DNA of 64,000 bases from Lachnoclostridium sp. An196 (lineage in GTDB: Bacteria > Bacillota > Clostridia > Lachnospirales > Lachnospiraceae): the NCBI RefSeq assembly GCF_002160135.1, contig NZ_NFJZ01000004.1:62001-126000 (forward strand), read 5' to 3'. A program made the position numbers and the translations under genes. This document shows, in pieces, positions 53,188 to 62,140 of this stretch. The notes under the pieces were generated by a model, which was not told where the DNA came from, did not search any database, and was given only the letters and a program-made list of their open reading frames with translations. Each line of letters starts with the position of its first letter. The stretch's first letter is position 1.

Positions 53188-53910
53188 ATGGGTAAGGCAA
53201 GAGAGCCGGTTATTCAGGTGAAAAACCTCTATAAAATATTTCGTGTGGGGAACTCGAAAGTGCGTGCGCTGAATGGCGTGGATCTGACTATTTACCGGGG
53301 AGAATTCTGTGCGATCGTGGGTACTTCCGGATCAGGTAAATCAACCATGCTGAATATGCTTGCAGGTCTGGAAAAGCCGACGAAGGGTGAGGTAATAGTA
53401 GCGGGAGAACATCTGGAAAATATGACCGAGAATCAACTGGTGAGATTCCGCAGAGAAAAAATAGGCTTTATTTTTCAGTCGTTTAACCTGTTGGGGACCA
53501 TGAATGCGGTGGAAAATGTGGCATTGCCGCTGACATTCCGCGGAGTTGATAAAAAAACCAGAGAGGAAAAAGCGTCAAAGATGCTGGATCTGGTAGGACT
53601 TTCCAAACATAAAAAGCACCGGCCGAACGAGATGTCCGGAGGGCAGCAGCAGAGGGTCGGCGTGGCCAGGGCGCTGGTACTTGACCCGGAGATTATTTTT
53701 GCGGACGAACCCACCGGAAATCTGGATTCCCATACTTCCGAGGATGTGTTAAAGCTGATGCGAAAAGTAGTGCAGGAGAAAAACCAGACGCTGGTTATGG
53801 TGACTCATGACAACCATCTGGCAGGATTTGCGGACCGTGTATTTCATATTATTGACGGAAAGATTGTAAAGATAGAAGACCGAAAGGACTATAAGGAGGA
53901 GGAACAATGA
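53188..53910 (+). CDS. ABC transporter ATP-binding protein (MacB/LolD-like)
   Basis: A 240-residue nucleotide-binding subunit. Walker A GTSGSGKST near residue 44, signature MSGGQQQRVGVARALV, Walker B IIFADEPT and H-loop VTHD are intact. It matches MacB/FtsE/LolD-type exporters and pairs with the FtsX-like permease two genes on. The ATG at 53188 follows GGGAGGA. Its stop overlaps the next gene by 4 bp. Confidence 0.95.
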   Translation: MGKAREPVIQVKNLYKIFRVGNSKVRALNGVDLTIYRGEFCAIVGTSGSGKSTMLNMLAGLEKPTKGEVIVAGEHLENMTENQLVRFRREKIGFIFQSFNLLGTMNAVENVALPLTFRGVDKKTREEKASKMLDLVGLSKHKKHRPNEMSGGQQQRVGVARALVLDPEIIFADEPTGNLDSHTSEDVLKLMRKVVQEKNQTLVMVTHDNHLAGFADRVFHIIDGKIVKIEDRKDYKEEEQ

Positions 53911-55682
53911 GAAAGCGTGTGATGAGTGGGATACTGGCGGTGGTATGCGCCGCGATGATTCTGGGAACGGGTGTGTCGATGGCTCCGATGCAGGAAGTGT
54001 ATGCGGCACAGGAGAACGGTAATAATCAGTCTCAAAACGAAGATGATGATGGGAATACGACCACAACGAATCCGGAACAGGACCTTGAAAATGCAAAAAA
54101 CAGTGCTATGGGAACGCTTCAGGATTATCAGCGGCTGATCGATCCGGATGGAAAAAAATCCGCACAGCTGAATGATGTAATTACGAAAGCAATGAACCAG
54201 ATCAATGCCATGACGACGGTTGCCGGCGTAAATGATTATATTGCAAAAGCAAAAGACCAGATGGACAATGTTGTAAATCCTCCTTCCGACAACACCGATG
54301 AGGAAGAAGAGGAAGAACCCGCTCCGGCTAATGCCGACCACTTCCTGATGGTGGGCGGAAACTGGGTGACGCCGGTGGCCAATGCCGGGCAGACAGTGAG
54401 CATTGTACTTCCGGTGGTCAACATGGGAAAGACCATGGTGACTGATGCGGTGGTGACGCCGGTACTGAGCACGGATACCGCCGTGTGGCCGTTTGAGATC
54501 ACCAGTTCCAGCTATTCTCAGACGATCTCGGATCTGCCGGGAACGGATACGGGCGCATCCGATATGGACCGGCGCCGGGAACTCACCTGGAATCTGCAGA
54601 CCAGGACGGATGTGGGAACCGGATACCAGAAGATTTCTTTTGATGTGCGCTACCGGGATTCTCAGGGCAACAGCCAGAGCACGACTCTGGATACCTATAT
54701 TCAGGTGAACGGGACTGCAGGCGTGGGTGCGGATGGACAGGCATCAGTGCCGAGAGTGATCGTGACCGGTTTTGATACCAATCCGGCAGAGGTGCATGCG
54801 GGAGAAAGCTTTACGCTGACACTTCATCTGAAAAACACATCTACGGCGACAAGCGTCAACAATATGATCTGCGAGATCGTGGCTGCGGTGGAAGGAAAGG
54901 ATGAAGAGACTACTTATGCGGCATTCCTGCCGACCGCAGGCTCCAGCACGATTTTCGTGGACAAGATTGAGAAAAACGGTACGAAGGATATTTCTCTGGA
55001 ACTGGAGGCAAAAGCGGACCTTTCCCAGAAACCATACGCGGTGGATGTAAACATGAGTTACGAGGATGAAAAGGTCAACTCTTACACCAATAAGACCAGT
55101 GTGTCGATTCCGGTGAAACAGGAAGCCCGCGTGGAAGTGAGCGAGCCGGAGGTGATGCCGGCCAGCATTGAAGTGGGCGGAGAATCCAATGTGATGTTCA
55201 ACATCTACAACATGGGCAAAACGAAGCTGTACAACGTACAGGTGAAGACTGTGAGCGATTTCCTCAGCGGCGGCGATGCGTTTATCGGTAATCTGGATTC
55301 CGGCGCAACGGGAGCGGTGGATATTTATCTGATGGGACAGGCGGCGACTACCGACGATGGTATGGTGACGCTGCAGATCTCCTATGAAGATGAGACCGGT
55401 GAGACAACTACGATTGAACGGGAGATCAGCCTGTTTGTAAGCGAAACTTCTTACGACGATATGATATATGACGACAGTATGATGATGGATGATATGAATC
55501 AGAATCAGGGAGGCAGTACGATGCGCACGATCCTGATCGTGGTCGGCATTTTGCTTCTGATCGCAGTCATAGCAGTGGTCGTTATCCTGCGCCGCAGAAA
55601 GAAGAAGGAGCAGAAGAGCCTGGAGGATGATATCCTGGATCTGGATCAGGAGGAAGAAGGGGAGGACGATGAGATTTCTTGA
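53907..55682 (+). CDS. Large surface protein with CARDB-like repeats and C-terminal anchor
   Basis: A 591-residue exported protein. A signal peptide (about 1-34, ending VYA-AQ) precedes an acidic, coiled N-terminal region, then Ig-like/CARDB (COG1361-type) beta domains at about 145-520, and one C-terminal membrane helix (about 543-563) with a positively charged, then acidic cytoplasmic tail. It lies between the ATPase and permease genes (4- and 14-bp overlaps), so it is probably the extracytoplasmic partner of the exporter. Ligand unknown. Confidence 0.82.
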   Translation: MRKRVMSGILAVVCAAMILGTGVSMAPMQEVYAAQENGNNQSQNEDDDGNTTTTNPEQDLENAKNSAMGTLQDYQRLIDPDGKKSAQLNDVITKAMNQINAMTTVAGVNDYIAKAKDQMDNVVNPPSDNTDEEEEEEPAPANADHFLMVGGNWVTPVANAGQTVSIVLPVVNMGKTMVTDAVVTPVLSTDTAVWPFEITSSSYSQTISDLPGTDTGASDMDRRRELTWNLQTRTDVGTGYQKISFDVRYRDSQGNSQSTTLDTYIQVNGTAGVGADGQASVPRVIVTGFDTNPAEVHAGESFTLTLHLKNTSTATSVNNMICEIVAAVEGKDEETTYAAFLPTAGSSTIFVDKIEKNGTKDISLELEAKADLSQKPYAVDVNMSYEDEKVNSYTNKTSVSIPVKQEARVEVSEPEVMPASIEVGGESNVMFNIYNMGKTKLYNVQVKTVSDFLSGGDAFIGNLDSGATGAVDIYLMGQAATTDDGMVTLQISYEDETGETTTIEREISLFVSETSYDDMIYDDSMMMDDMNQNQGGSTMRTILIVVGILLLIAVIAVVVILRRRKKKEQKSLEDDILDLDQEEEGEDDEIS

Positions 55683-57036
55683 TTTACTCCGTATGAGCAG
55701 TTCCAATCTTCTGAGAAGAAAACTGCGCACCGTCCTGACGGTTTTGGGAGTGGTCATCGGGACAGCGTCCATCGTAGTCATGGTATCTTTGGGATTAGGA
55801 CTAAGAAAGACGACGATGGATCAGATTGAAGAGTCCGGCGGCCTGACAACGATCAATGTCTACAACTATAATAACGGTTCCTATGCGGTTTCGGTTGACA
55901 GTTCCGGTTCCGGTGAAACGGGGCAGGTGGAACGGATCAACGATGAAATAGTGGAACAGATGGGGAACATTCCCCACGTGGAGGTCGCTTCTCCTGTGCT
56001 GGATATTTATGTGAAGGCGAAACAGGGATCTTATGAGGGGGATTTCTCTATCAGAGGGATGTCTTATGAAGCTTTGCAGAGCATGAATATTGAGGTGGGC
56101 GAGGGAGAACTGCCGCCGGATGACGGTACGCTGCAGCTTTTTTACGGCAACCAGGTAATCACTCAGTTTTATAATGCCAGAACAAACCAGTATTATTGGG
56201 ACACAATGGAAGTTCCCGATGTAGATCTGATGAACGACCCGGTCTTTGTGATCTTTGATACGGATGCCTACTATCAGTCCCAGAACGGCGGTACGGACAC
56301 GAATGGACAGAAAGTAGCGCCGCCGAAGAAATACATTGTGCCTACTTCCGGCATCATGGCGGGAGGCGTGGACGAGTACAGGGAAAACTGCTATAATGTT
56401 CTCGCGGAAATTGACGCGCTGAAAGCACAGTTAAAGAAAGCGTTTAAAAACAAAGCGATTCCGGGACAGCCTACGACCAGTTCGGGAAAACCTTATAAGG
56501 AATTGTATTATACAGAAGTATACATTCAGGTGGACAGTATGGATCATGTGAGCGAGGTACAGCAGACGATCCGCGATATGGGATATGAGACGTACAGTAA
56601 CGCGGAATGGATGGAGCAGACGCAGAACCAGATGGCCACGATCCAGCTGGTGCTGGGCGGTATCGGCGCGGTTTCTTTGTTTGTGGCGGCCATCGGTATT
56701 GCCAATACCATGATGATGTCCATTTATGAACGGACCAAGGAAATCGGTATAATAAAAGTTCTGGGCTGCGACCTTGGAAATATTCGGACCATGTTTTTGA
56801 TGGAGGCCGGATTTATTGGATTTTTTGGCGGATTGATAGGTTTGATTCTCAGTTTTATTATCTCGGCGGTTATCAATCTGGTAGCCGGGGAATACTATCA
56901 GGGAATCTCTTACATTCCCGCCTGGCTGGTTCTGGTTTCTATGATATTTGCGGTTCTGGTGGGGATGGTGGCGGGGTTCTTCCCTGCATTGCGCGCGATG
57001 AAGCTGAGCCCGTTGGCGGCGATTCGAAACGAATAA
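55669..57036 (+). CDS. MacB/FtsX-type ABC transporter permease
   Basis: A 455-residue permease. One N-terminal helix (LTVLGVVIGTASIVVM) precedes a large extracytoplasmic MacB-like domain (about 50-315), then three C-terminal helices with the FtsX domain (IGIANTMMMSIYERTKEIGI). It fits a mechanotransmission-type exporter rather than a substrate channel. The ATG at 55669 overlaps the surface-protein gene by 14 bp. Confidence 0.93.
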   Translation: MRFLDLLRMSSSNLLRRKLRTVLTVLGVVIGTASIVVMVSLGLGLRKTTMDQIEESGGLTTINVYNYNNGSYAVSVDSSGSGETGQVERINDEIVEQMGNIPHVEVASPVLDIYVKAKQGSYEGDFSIRGMSYEALQSMNIEVGEGELPPDDGTLQLFYGNQVITQFYNARTNQYYWDTMEVPDVDLMNDPVFVIFDTDAYYQSQNGGTDTNGQKVAPPKKYIVPTSGIMAGGVDEYRENCYNVLAEIDALKAQLKKAFKNKAIPGQPTTSSGKPYKELYYTEVYIQVDSMDHVSEVQQTIRDMGYETYSNAEWMEQTQNQMATIQLVLGGIGAVSLFVAAIGIANTMMMSIYERTKEIGIIKVLGCDLGNIRTMFLMEAGFIGFFGGLIGLILSFIISAVINLVAGEYYQGISYIPAWLVLVSMIFAVLVGMVAGFFPALRAMKLSPLAAIRNE

Positions 57037-57039
57037 TGG

Positions 57040-57080
57040 ATAAAAGGGTATGTATCACGGAAAGATGCATACCCTTTTAT
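57040..57080. terminator. Bidirectional terminator
   Basis: ATAAAAGGGTATG (57040-57052) pairs perfectly with CATACCCTTTTAT (57068-57080), between the permease and the convergent hydrolase gene. Confidence 0.9.
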
Positions 57081-57090
57081 AGATGTGAGA

Positions 57091-58454
57091 TTACAGCCCC
57101 CGCTGTTTCAGGTCTGCCACAAGCTGTACGTAAAATTCACGTACATCGAATCCGGGGATATTTTCCCTGTTCAGATCCACCATATCGCCGTGGGATATTC
57201 CCCGTTTTCCGTTTGTGGTCAGAAACTGATAATGTTCTCCCCAGTGAAAAGATGGTTCAGCCACCAGTCCGTCATTGGGACCGTCAAAATACCTGACCAG
57301 CGAATAAGTGAAATTGAGGGGGAATTTTCCATCTGCGGCGCGGTTCAGCCGGGATCCCACGCTCTGGCAGTAAATGTGATCCGGTGCGGCGTCTTCCATG
57401 GCGCGGGAGAGTTCCCGGCAGCGGCTGGCAGTCAGGTCATGGACGGCTGCCATGAAATCCGGGTGTTCGTCGCCCAGTTTGCCGAGCGCGGCATTATAAG
57501 TGGAAGCGATCTGTTTCTGAACGCCGTCCGGAATCTTTTCCAACAGATAATCCGCAAATCCACACCCCAGATGAGGTGTATTGATGGTAGTGATGGACGC
57601 GACCAGAGGAGCCGCGCCGCCCAGGGAAACCGCATAGCGGCAGTCCAGCCCGCCTTTGGAATGGGCGATAATGTTTACCTTTTCGTATCCGGTTTCCGCT
57701 ACAATCTGGCGGATCCGGGCACTCAGCTCCGAAGCGCTGTCGGGTACCGATGCGGCCGACTGGTGATTGCCATAATAGATGACTGCGCCGTTGCGCTCCA
57801 GCTCCCGGGGAATTCGGCCCCAGTAGTTAAGCAGATTGGAGTCCCGGAAAAAAACGCCGTGGACAAGCAGGAGAGGATATTTGGTGCGGCAGATCTGCAG
57901 GGATTCCCGCTCCCGGTCAATACGGTCTTTTTCTGTTTCAAAAACCACTTCATTGGATACCGTACGGATGATGGAATGCAGAACGATCAGATTGACGACA
58001 GGAATCATGCCGCAGGCCATGCCGACGGCACGGTCCCGGACGCCCAGCTGGACAGATGCGGCATATACGCGCAGGATGCCGTTCCAGAAGAGCATTGCTT
58101 CCATAAAAAACAGAAAAAAACGCTTCCGCACCAGAGCTGCCAGTGGGCAGTCATGAGTTCGGTCCACAACCAGATATGAAACAGGACCGAGACCGCTGAA
58201 GTTGTCAAAAACACTTTCAGGCAGACTGCGCCCCGGTAGCAGATGCGCAGCCGTCTTCCGGGAACGCCGGGCCTTGGAATCCCCGGAAACAGATGGATGA
58301 GCATATAACCGGCCAGAAGGAGAAGAAAACACCAAAGGGGAATCCCTCCATAGTCCGGTTGAACGAATGCCACGCTGCAGCAGAATATGCTCACGACTGC
58401 CGTGTCCAGCAGAAAAAAGACGGCTTCACCGATCTTTCGTAAAACTGCGTTCAT
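57091..58454 (-). pseudogene. Lipase-like alpha/beta hydrolase with membrane N-terminus, split by a -1 frameshift
   Basis: Two overlapping frames together make one protein of about 450 residues. The first (from the start at 58454) codes hydrophobic helices (MNAVLRKIGEAVFFLLDTAV...). The second codes a further membrane part (FWNGILRVYAASVQLG) and the hydrolase domain with YPLLLVHGVFF and the nucleophile motif AHSKGG, to the stop at 57091. Joining them needs a -1 shift near 58105-58120, where two runs of T occur on the coding strand. It may be a mutation, a sequencing error or programmed slippage; see findings. Confidence 0.72.
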
Positions 58455-58458
58455 AAGA

Positions 58459-59094
58459 TCAGAATCCCAGGTCTTCGTTTACCAGGATGATCTTAATGCG
58501 TCCGGGTATGCCGCTGCGCCGGGTGATGACGGTCTGGCTGCAGATACAGTCGGGAGAATAGCAGTCTTGGCATTCTCCGGTCTTCGCGCAGGGGGTATTT
58601 TTATTCAGACGTACCGTGTTGGCCGGAGCCGCTTTGGTTCGGATCCGATCGATCCCGTCTTCTACGGTGCGGACGACTTTGTTCATTCCGGCAATGACAA
58701 TTACGTGCTCCGGACCGGCGCAAAGACAGGCGACCCGGTTGCAGAAACCGTCGATGTTGACGAGTTCGCCGTTCATGGTGATGGCGTTGGTGCTCATGAG
58801 ATAGTAGTCTGCCATGACGGTCCGGGAGTAGATTTCACGTTTTTCCTGAGGGGTTTTTGCGGTGTCCCGGTCAACCAGGATATAATTTTTTTCCCGGATC
58901 GCGTCCATCAGGCCGCATTCGCTGATACTCATGGAGCCGCCCCAGGAGATGACGGAACCTTCCGGCATCAGGCTCAATGCTTTTTTCACCGCTTCTTCAG
59001 ACGTCTCGCAGAAATAACCTTCCATGTTCCGTTTCTGCAGCCGGCTGATGATGGTGGCAGCTGCGTTGGCATTTGATTGCTTGACAAATGACAT
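58459..59094 (-). CDS. LUD-domain protein (LutC/YkgG-like)
   Basis: A 211-residue protein of the LUD (lactate utilisation, DUF162) superfamily. SWGGSMSISECGL and STNAITMNGELVNID are family motifs. The C-terminal part has five cysteines (CAKTGECQDCYSPDCIC), which may bind metal. It stands alone, 4 bp upstream of the lipase-like gene, with no lutA/lutB partners, so lactate oxidation is not implied. AAAGGAGG precedes the ATG. Confidence 0.88.
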   Translation of the reverse strand: MSFVKQSNANAAATIISRLQKRNMEGYFCETSEEAVKKALSLMPEGSVISWGGSMSISECGLMDAIREKNYILVDRDTAKTPQEKREIYSRTVMADYYLMSTNAITMNGELVNIDGFCNRVACLCAGPEHVIVIAGMNKVVRTVEDGIDRIRTKAAPANTVRLNKNTPCAKTGECQDCYSPDCICSQTVITRRSGIPGRIKIILVNEDLGF

Positions 59095-59156
59095 AGATGA
59101 TCCTCCTTTGCTGAATCTTTCTTTCAGTATAGCAGAGAAAATAGGAAAACACTACA

Positions 59157-59184
59157 TTGACTTCTGAAAAGTATGCGTTAAAAT
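59157..59184 (+). promoter_or_regulatory. pepF promoter
   Basis: TTGACT (59157-59162), 16 bp, TAAAAT (59179-59184), 23 bp before the start codon. Confidence 0.6.
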
Positions 59185-59207
59185 AAGGTAGAAATGAGGG
59201 GAAAGAT

Positions 59208-61022
59208 ATGACTGATCAGAAAGTAATAAAACGTGAAGAGACAGACCCGGCTTATACCTGGGCCGTAGAAGATTTATATAAAAAAGAAGCAGACTGGGAG
59301 GCGGAGTATGCGCTCCTGAGTTCCAGGATTCCGGAAATGGAAAGTTTTCGGGGACATCTGGGAACGGACGCGCAGACGCTGCTCCATATGCAGAAAACAT
59401 CGGACAGCCTGAATATGCTTGCGGAAAGAATATATGTGTATGCGAACCAGAGGCTGCATGAAGATACAGATAACGGTCATTTTCAGAATCTGGCAAACAG
59501 GGCGCAGGGGCTTCTGGTACGGTTGGGAGAAGCATGCTCTTATGTAGAACCGGAACTTTTGGCGCTGCCGGAAGGGACCTTGGAGCATTTTATGGAAGAA
59601 AATCCGGAATTGCGGGTATACCGTCAGTATTTTGAAAATATTATAAGACAGAGGAATCATGTCCTGAGTCCGGAGATGGAAACATTGATGGCAGCCGCCA
59701 GTGAAGTGACAGAAAGTCCGAAAGATATTTTCTCCATGTTCAACAATGCAGATCTTCGGTTCCCGAAGATCACGGGAGAAAACGGAGAGGATATCGAAGT
59801 GACGCATGGACGTTTTATCACGCTTCTGCAAAGTCAGGACAGGCGGGTGCGTCGGGATGCGTTTCGGTCTTTATATGGAATGTATCATCAATACCGGAAT
59901 ACGCTTGCCGCAGTTTATCGCGCCAATGTAAAGCAGGAAGTATTCCGGGCTCGTGTCAGAAAGTATGGATCTGATCTGGAAGCGGCGCTGGACGGCAGTC
60001 ATATTCCGGTGTCAGTTTATGAAAATCTGATCGAAGCGGTACACGAGGCACTGCCCTTTTTGCATCGTTACGTAAGGCTGCGCCGCAGACTTTTGAAGAC
60101 AGATAAGCTGTATATGTATGATCTCTATGTGCCGGTAGTACCGGATGCGGGGGAAAGAATACCCTATGAACAGGCAAAAGAGATGGTTTTGGAAGGCCTG
60201 CGCCCCATGGGAGAAGAATATCTTTCTCTTTTGAGGGAAGGGTTTGAACATCGATGGATTGATGTCTATGAAAATCAGGGAAAACGAAGCGGAGCGTATT
60301 CATGGGGGACTTACGGGACGCATCCGTATGTGCTTATGAATTATCAGGAAGATTTAAACAGCGTATTTACGCTGGCGCATGAGATGGGCCATGCGCTTCA
60401 TTCCTGGTATTCAGACGGGAACCAGCCGTATATTTATGCGGGATATCGCATTTTTGTGGCAGAAGTTGCTTCTACATGTAATGAAGCCTTGTTGATTCAT
60501 CACATGATTGAAAAAACGGATGATACCAGAAAGAAAGCCTATCTGATTAACTATTTCCTGGAACAGTTCCGGACGACGCTTTATCGCCAGACTATGTTTG
60601 CTGAATTCGAGAAAATTACTCACGGCATGGAGGAACGCGGGGAGACTTTGACCGCGGATCGTCTCTGCCAGGTTTATTATGATCTGAACCGGGAATACTT
60701 TGGAGAAGATATTTGCATTGACAGAGAGATAGAGATGGAATGGGCGCGTATCCCTCATTTCTACACGCCGTTTTATGTGTATCAATACGCGACCGGTTTT
60801 TCGGCGGCAATCGCTTTATCCAGAAAAATTCTGAAAGAAGGAGAAAAAGCGGTGGAGGATTACAAAAAATTTTTAAAGGGAGGAAGTTCTGCATATCCGC
60901 TTGATTTGCTGCGCGCGGCTGGGGTAGATATGGAACAGAAACAGCCGGTAACTGATGCACTTCAGGTATTTGGTCAGTATTTAGATGAGATGGAGAGGTT
61001 GATGGAACATGACGCGCTATGA
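59208..61022 (+). CDS. pepF: Oligoendopeptidase F
   Basis: Cytoplasmic zinc peptidase (M3) that trims peptides of about 7-17 residues. The catalytic motif HEMGH is at residues 391-395, with the third ligand Glu further on (FVAEVASTCNE). Length 604 is typical. The ribosome site is GAGGGGAAAG. It overlaps the nitroreductase gene by 14 bp. Confidence 0.96.
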   Translation: MTDQKVIKREETDPAYTWAVEDLYKKEADWEAEYALLSSRIPEMESFRGHLGTDAQTLLHMQKTSDSLNMLAERIYVYANQRLHEDTDNGHFQNLANRAQGLLVRLGEACSYVEPELLALPEGTLEHFMEENPELRVYRQYFENIIRQRNHVLSPEMETLMAAASEVTESPKDIFSMFNNADLRFPKITGENGEDIEVTHGRFITLLQSQDRRVRRDAFRSLYGMYHQYRNTLAAVYRANVKQEVFRARVRKYGSDLEAALDGSHIPVSVYENLIEAVHEALPFLHRYVRLRRRLLKTDKLYMYDLYVPVVPDAGERIPYEQAKEMVLEGLRPMGEEYLSLLREGFEHRWIDVYENQGKRSGAYSWGTYGTHPYVLMNYQEDLNSVFTLAHEMGHALHSWYSDGNQPYIYAGYRIFVAEVASTCNEALLIHHMIEKTDDTRKKAYLINYFLEQFRTTLYRQTMFAEFEKITHGMEERGETLTADRLCQVYYDLNREYFGEDICIDREIEMEWARIPHFYTPFYVYQYATGFSAAIALSRKILKEGEKAVEDYKKFLKGGSSAYPLDLLRAAGVDMEQKQPVTDALQVFGQYLDEMERLMEHDAL

Positions 61023-61785
61023 GGCGATTTTCAGAAGAAAATCTGTTCGGAAATACAGATGGGATGATCTGGACCCGCGTATTTTGGAAATTATTGAGCA
61101 TTTTGGCAGTGACGAGGACTGTATATGTCCGGATATCCGTGTGAAATGGAAGATATTTCGGGATGGTGACCGGAATATCAGAGGATTATTTCAGGTGAAA
61201 GCGCCCTATTACGTGGTATTATATTCGGAAGTAAAGTCTGATTATCTGGTGAATGCCGGCTGTCTGATGGAGCAGTTGTGCCTGTATCTTCATACGAAAG
61301 GAATCGGGAGCTGCTACCAGGGAGGCTCTGTGCTTCGCCATAATGAAGAGACGGATCTGACACCGGTGATGATCATGGCTTTTGGCCGTCCTGCGGAGCC
61401 GCTGGAGAGGAACCGGGAAGATTTTCGCCGGATGGAGCTGAAAAAGATGATCCGTCTTCACGGTACATTCGGGAAAGTTCAGAGAAAACTGCTGGAAGCT
61501 GCCAGACTGGCTCCATCGGCCATGAATTTACAGCCATGGCGTTTTGTGGTGACGGAAAACAGGGTACATTTGTTTGTGAGTAAACCGGCGCGGATCGGGT
61601 ATCAGTTTCAAAAGAATCTGAAATTATTCGACGCAGGAATTGTATTGGCGCATATGATGGTCACGGCGGAAGAATTGTGGTTTGATATAGAATATCAAAA
61701 ACTGGACCGGATCCTGGAAAAAGATTTTCAGAATTATTTTTACGTGGGAAGTCTGCTGATTCTGGATGAAAGTGAAAAAATTTGA
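61009..61785 (+). CDS. Nitroreductase-family protein (TM1586-type)
   Basis: A 258-residue protein made of two nitroreductase-like halves, like TM1586-type putative NAD(P)H/FMN oxidoreductases. RRKSVRKY at the N-terminus and the APSAMNLQPWRF motif mark the family. It overlaps pepF and is probably co-transcribed. Substrate unknown. Confidence 0.85.
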   Translation: MTRYEAIFRRKSVRKYRWDDLDPRILEIIEHFGSDEDCICPDIRVKWKIFRDGDRNIRGLFQVKAPYYVVLYSEVKSDYLVNAGCLMEQLCLYLHTKGIGSCYQGGSVLRHNEETDLTPVMIMAFGRPAEPLERNREDFRRMELKKMIRLHGTFGKVQRKLLEAARLAPSAMNLQPWRFVVTENRVHLFVSKPARIGYQFQKNLKLFDAGIVLAHMMVTAEELWFDIEYQKLDRILEKDFQNYFYVGSLLILDESEKI

Positions 61786-61793
61786 ATTATCGG

Positions 61794-61822
61794 TTGACAA
61801 AAGCTGCGATCTCTTGTATTAT
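61794..61822 (+). promoter_or_regulatory. Strong tRNA-Gly promoter
   Basis: Perfect TTGACA (61794-61799), 17-bp spacer, TATTAT (61817-61822). The transcript would start near 61829. Confidence 0.85.
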
Positions 61823-61829
61823 AGTTATT

Positions 61830-61846
61830 GTCTCTGATACAGAGAC
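61830..61846 (+). promoter_or_regulatory. Hairpin in the pre-tRNA 5' leader
   Basis: GTCTCTG-ATA-CAGAGAC is a perfect 7-bp inverted repeat that begins at the predicted transcription start and ends six bases before the mature tRNA. Confidence 0.55.
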
Positions 61847-61852
61847 GCATGT

Positions 61853-61924
61853 GCACGAGTGGCTCAGTGGTGGAGTATCGCCTTGCCAAGGCGAGGGTCG
61901 CGGGTTCGAATCCCGTCTCGTGCT
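61853..61924 (+). tRNA. tRNA-Gly (anticodon GCC)
   Basis: A 72-nt tRNA. The acceptor GCACGAG pairs with CTCGTGC, the anticodon loop is TTGCCAA (anticodon GCC), the T loop is TTCGAAT, and the discriminator is T, as for glycine. CCA is not encoded. A terminator follows at 61938. Confidence 0.95.
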
Positions 61925-61937
61925 CTATCGACAAAGT

Positions 61938-61976
61938 GGGAAAAGCTTGAAAATTCAGGCTTTTCCCTTATTTTTT
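61938..61976 (+). terminator. Intrinsic terminator after tRNA-Gly
   Basis: GGGAAAAGC (61938-61946) pairs with GCTTTTCCC (61959-61967), extended by four inner pairs, then TTATTTTTT. Confidence 0.9.
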
Positions 61977-61988
61977 GTGTCTGATAAA

Positions 61989-62061
61989 TTTGTACCCAGC
62001 TGTACCCACTTTATAATGCCTTTGAAATCAGGCAAAATATTTGTACCAGCTGTACCCACTT
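61989..62061. repeat. Pair of direct repeats downstream of tRNA-Gly
   Basis: Two copies of a unit with core TTTGTACCCAGCTGTACCC: 61989-62011 and 62040-62061 (one C shorter), 51 bp apart. Each holds two internal GTACC motifs around AGCTG. Possible integrase-arm sites or remnant of an element; no integrase is in the window. Confidence 0.55.
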
Positions 62062-62070
62062 CCCGCACAC

Positions 62071-62115
62071 AAAAAGCGTTCCCTTTTCGCTGCAATGGAT
62101 TAGAGAACGCTTTTT
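62071..62115. terminator. Bidirectional hairpin
   Basis: AAAAAGCGTTC (62071-62081) pairs with GAACGCTTTTT (62105-62115), T runs on both strands. It lies after the coiled-coil gene on the minus strand. Confidence 0.7.
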
Positions 62116-62140
62116 CTGCAGTTTTGATTCATTGGATATT

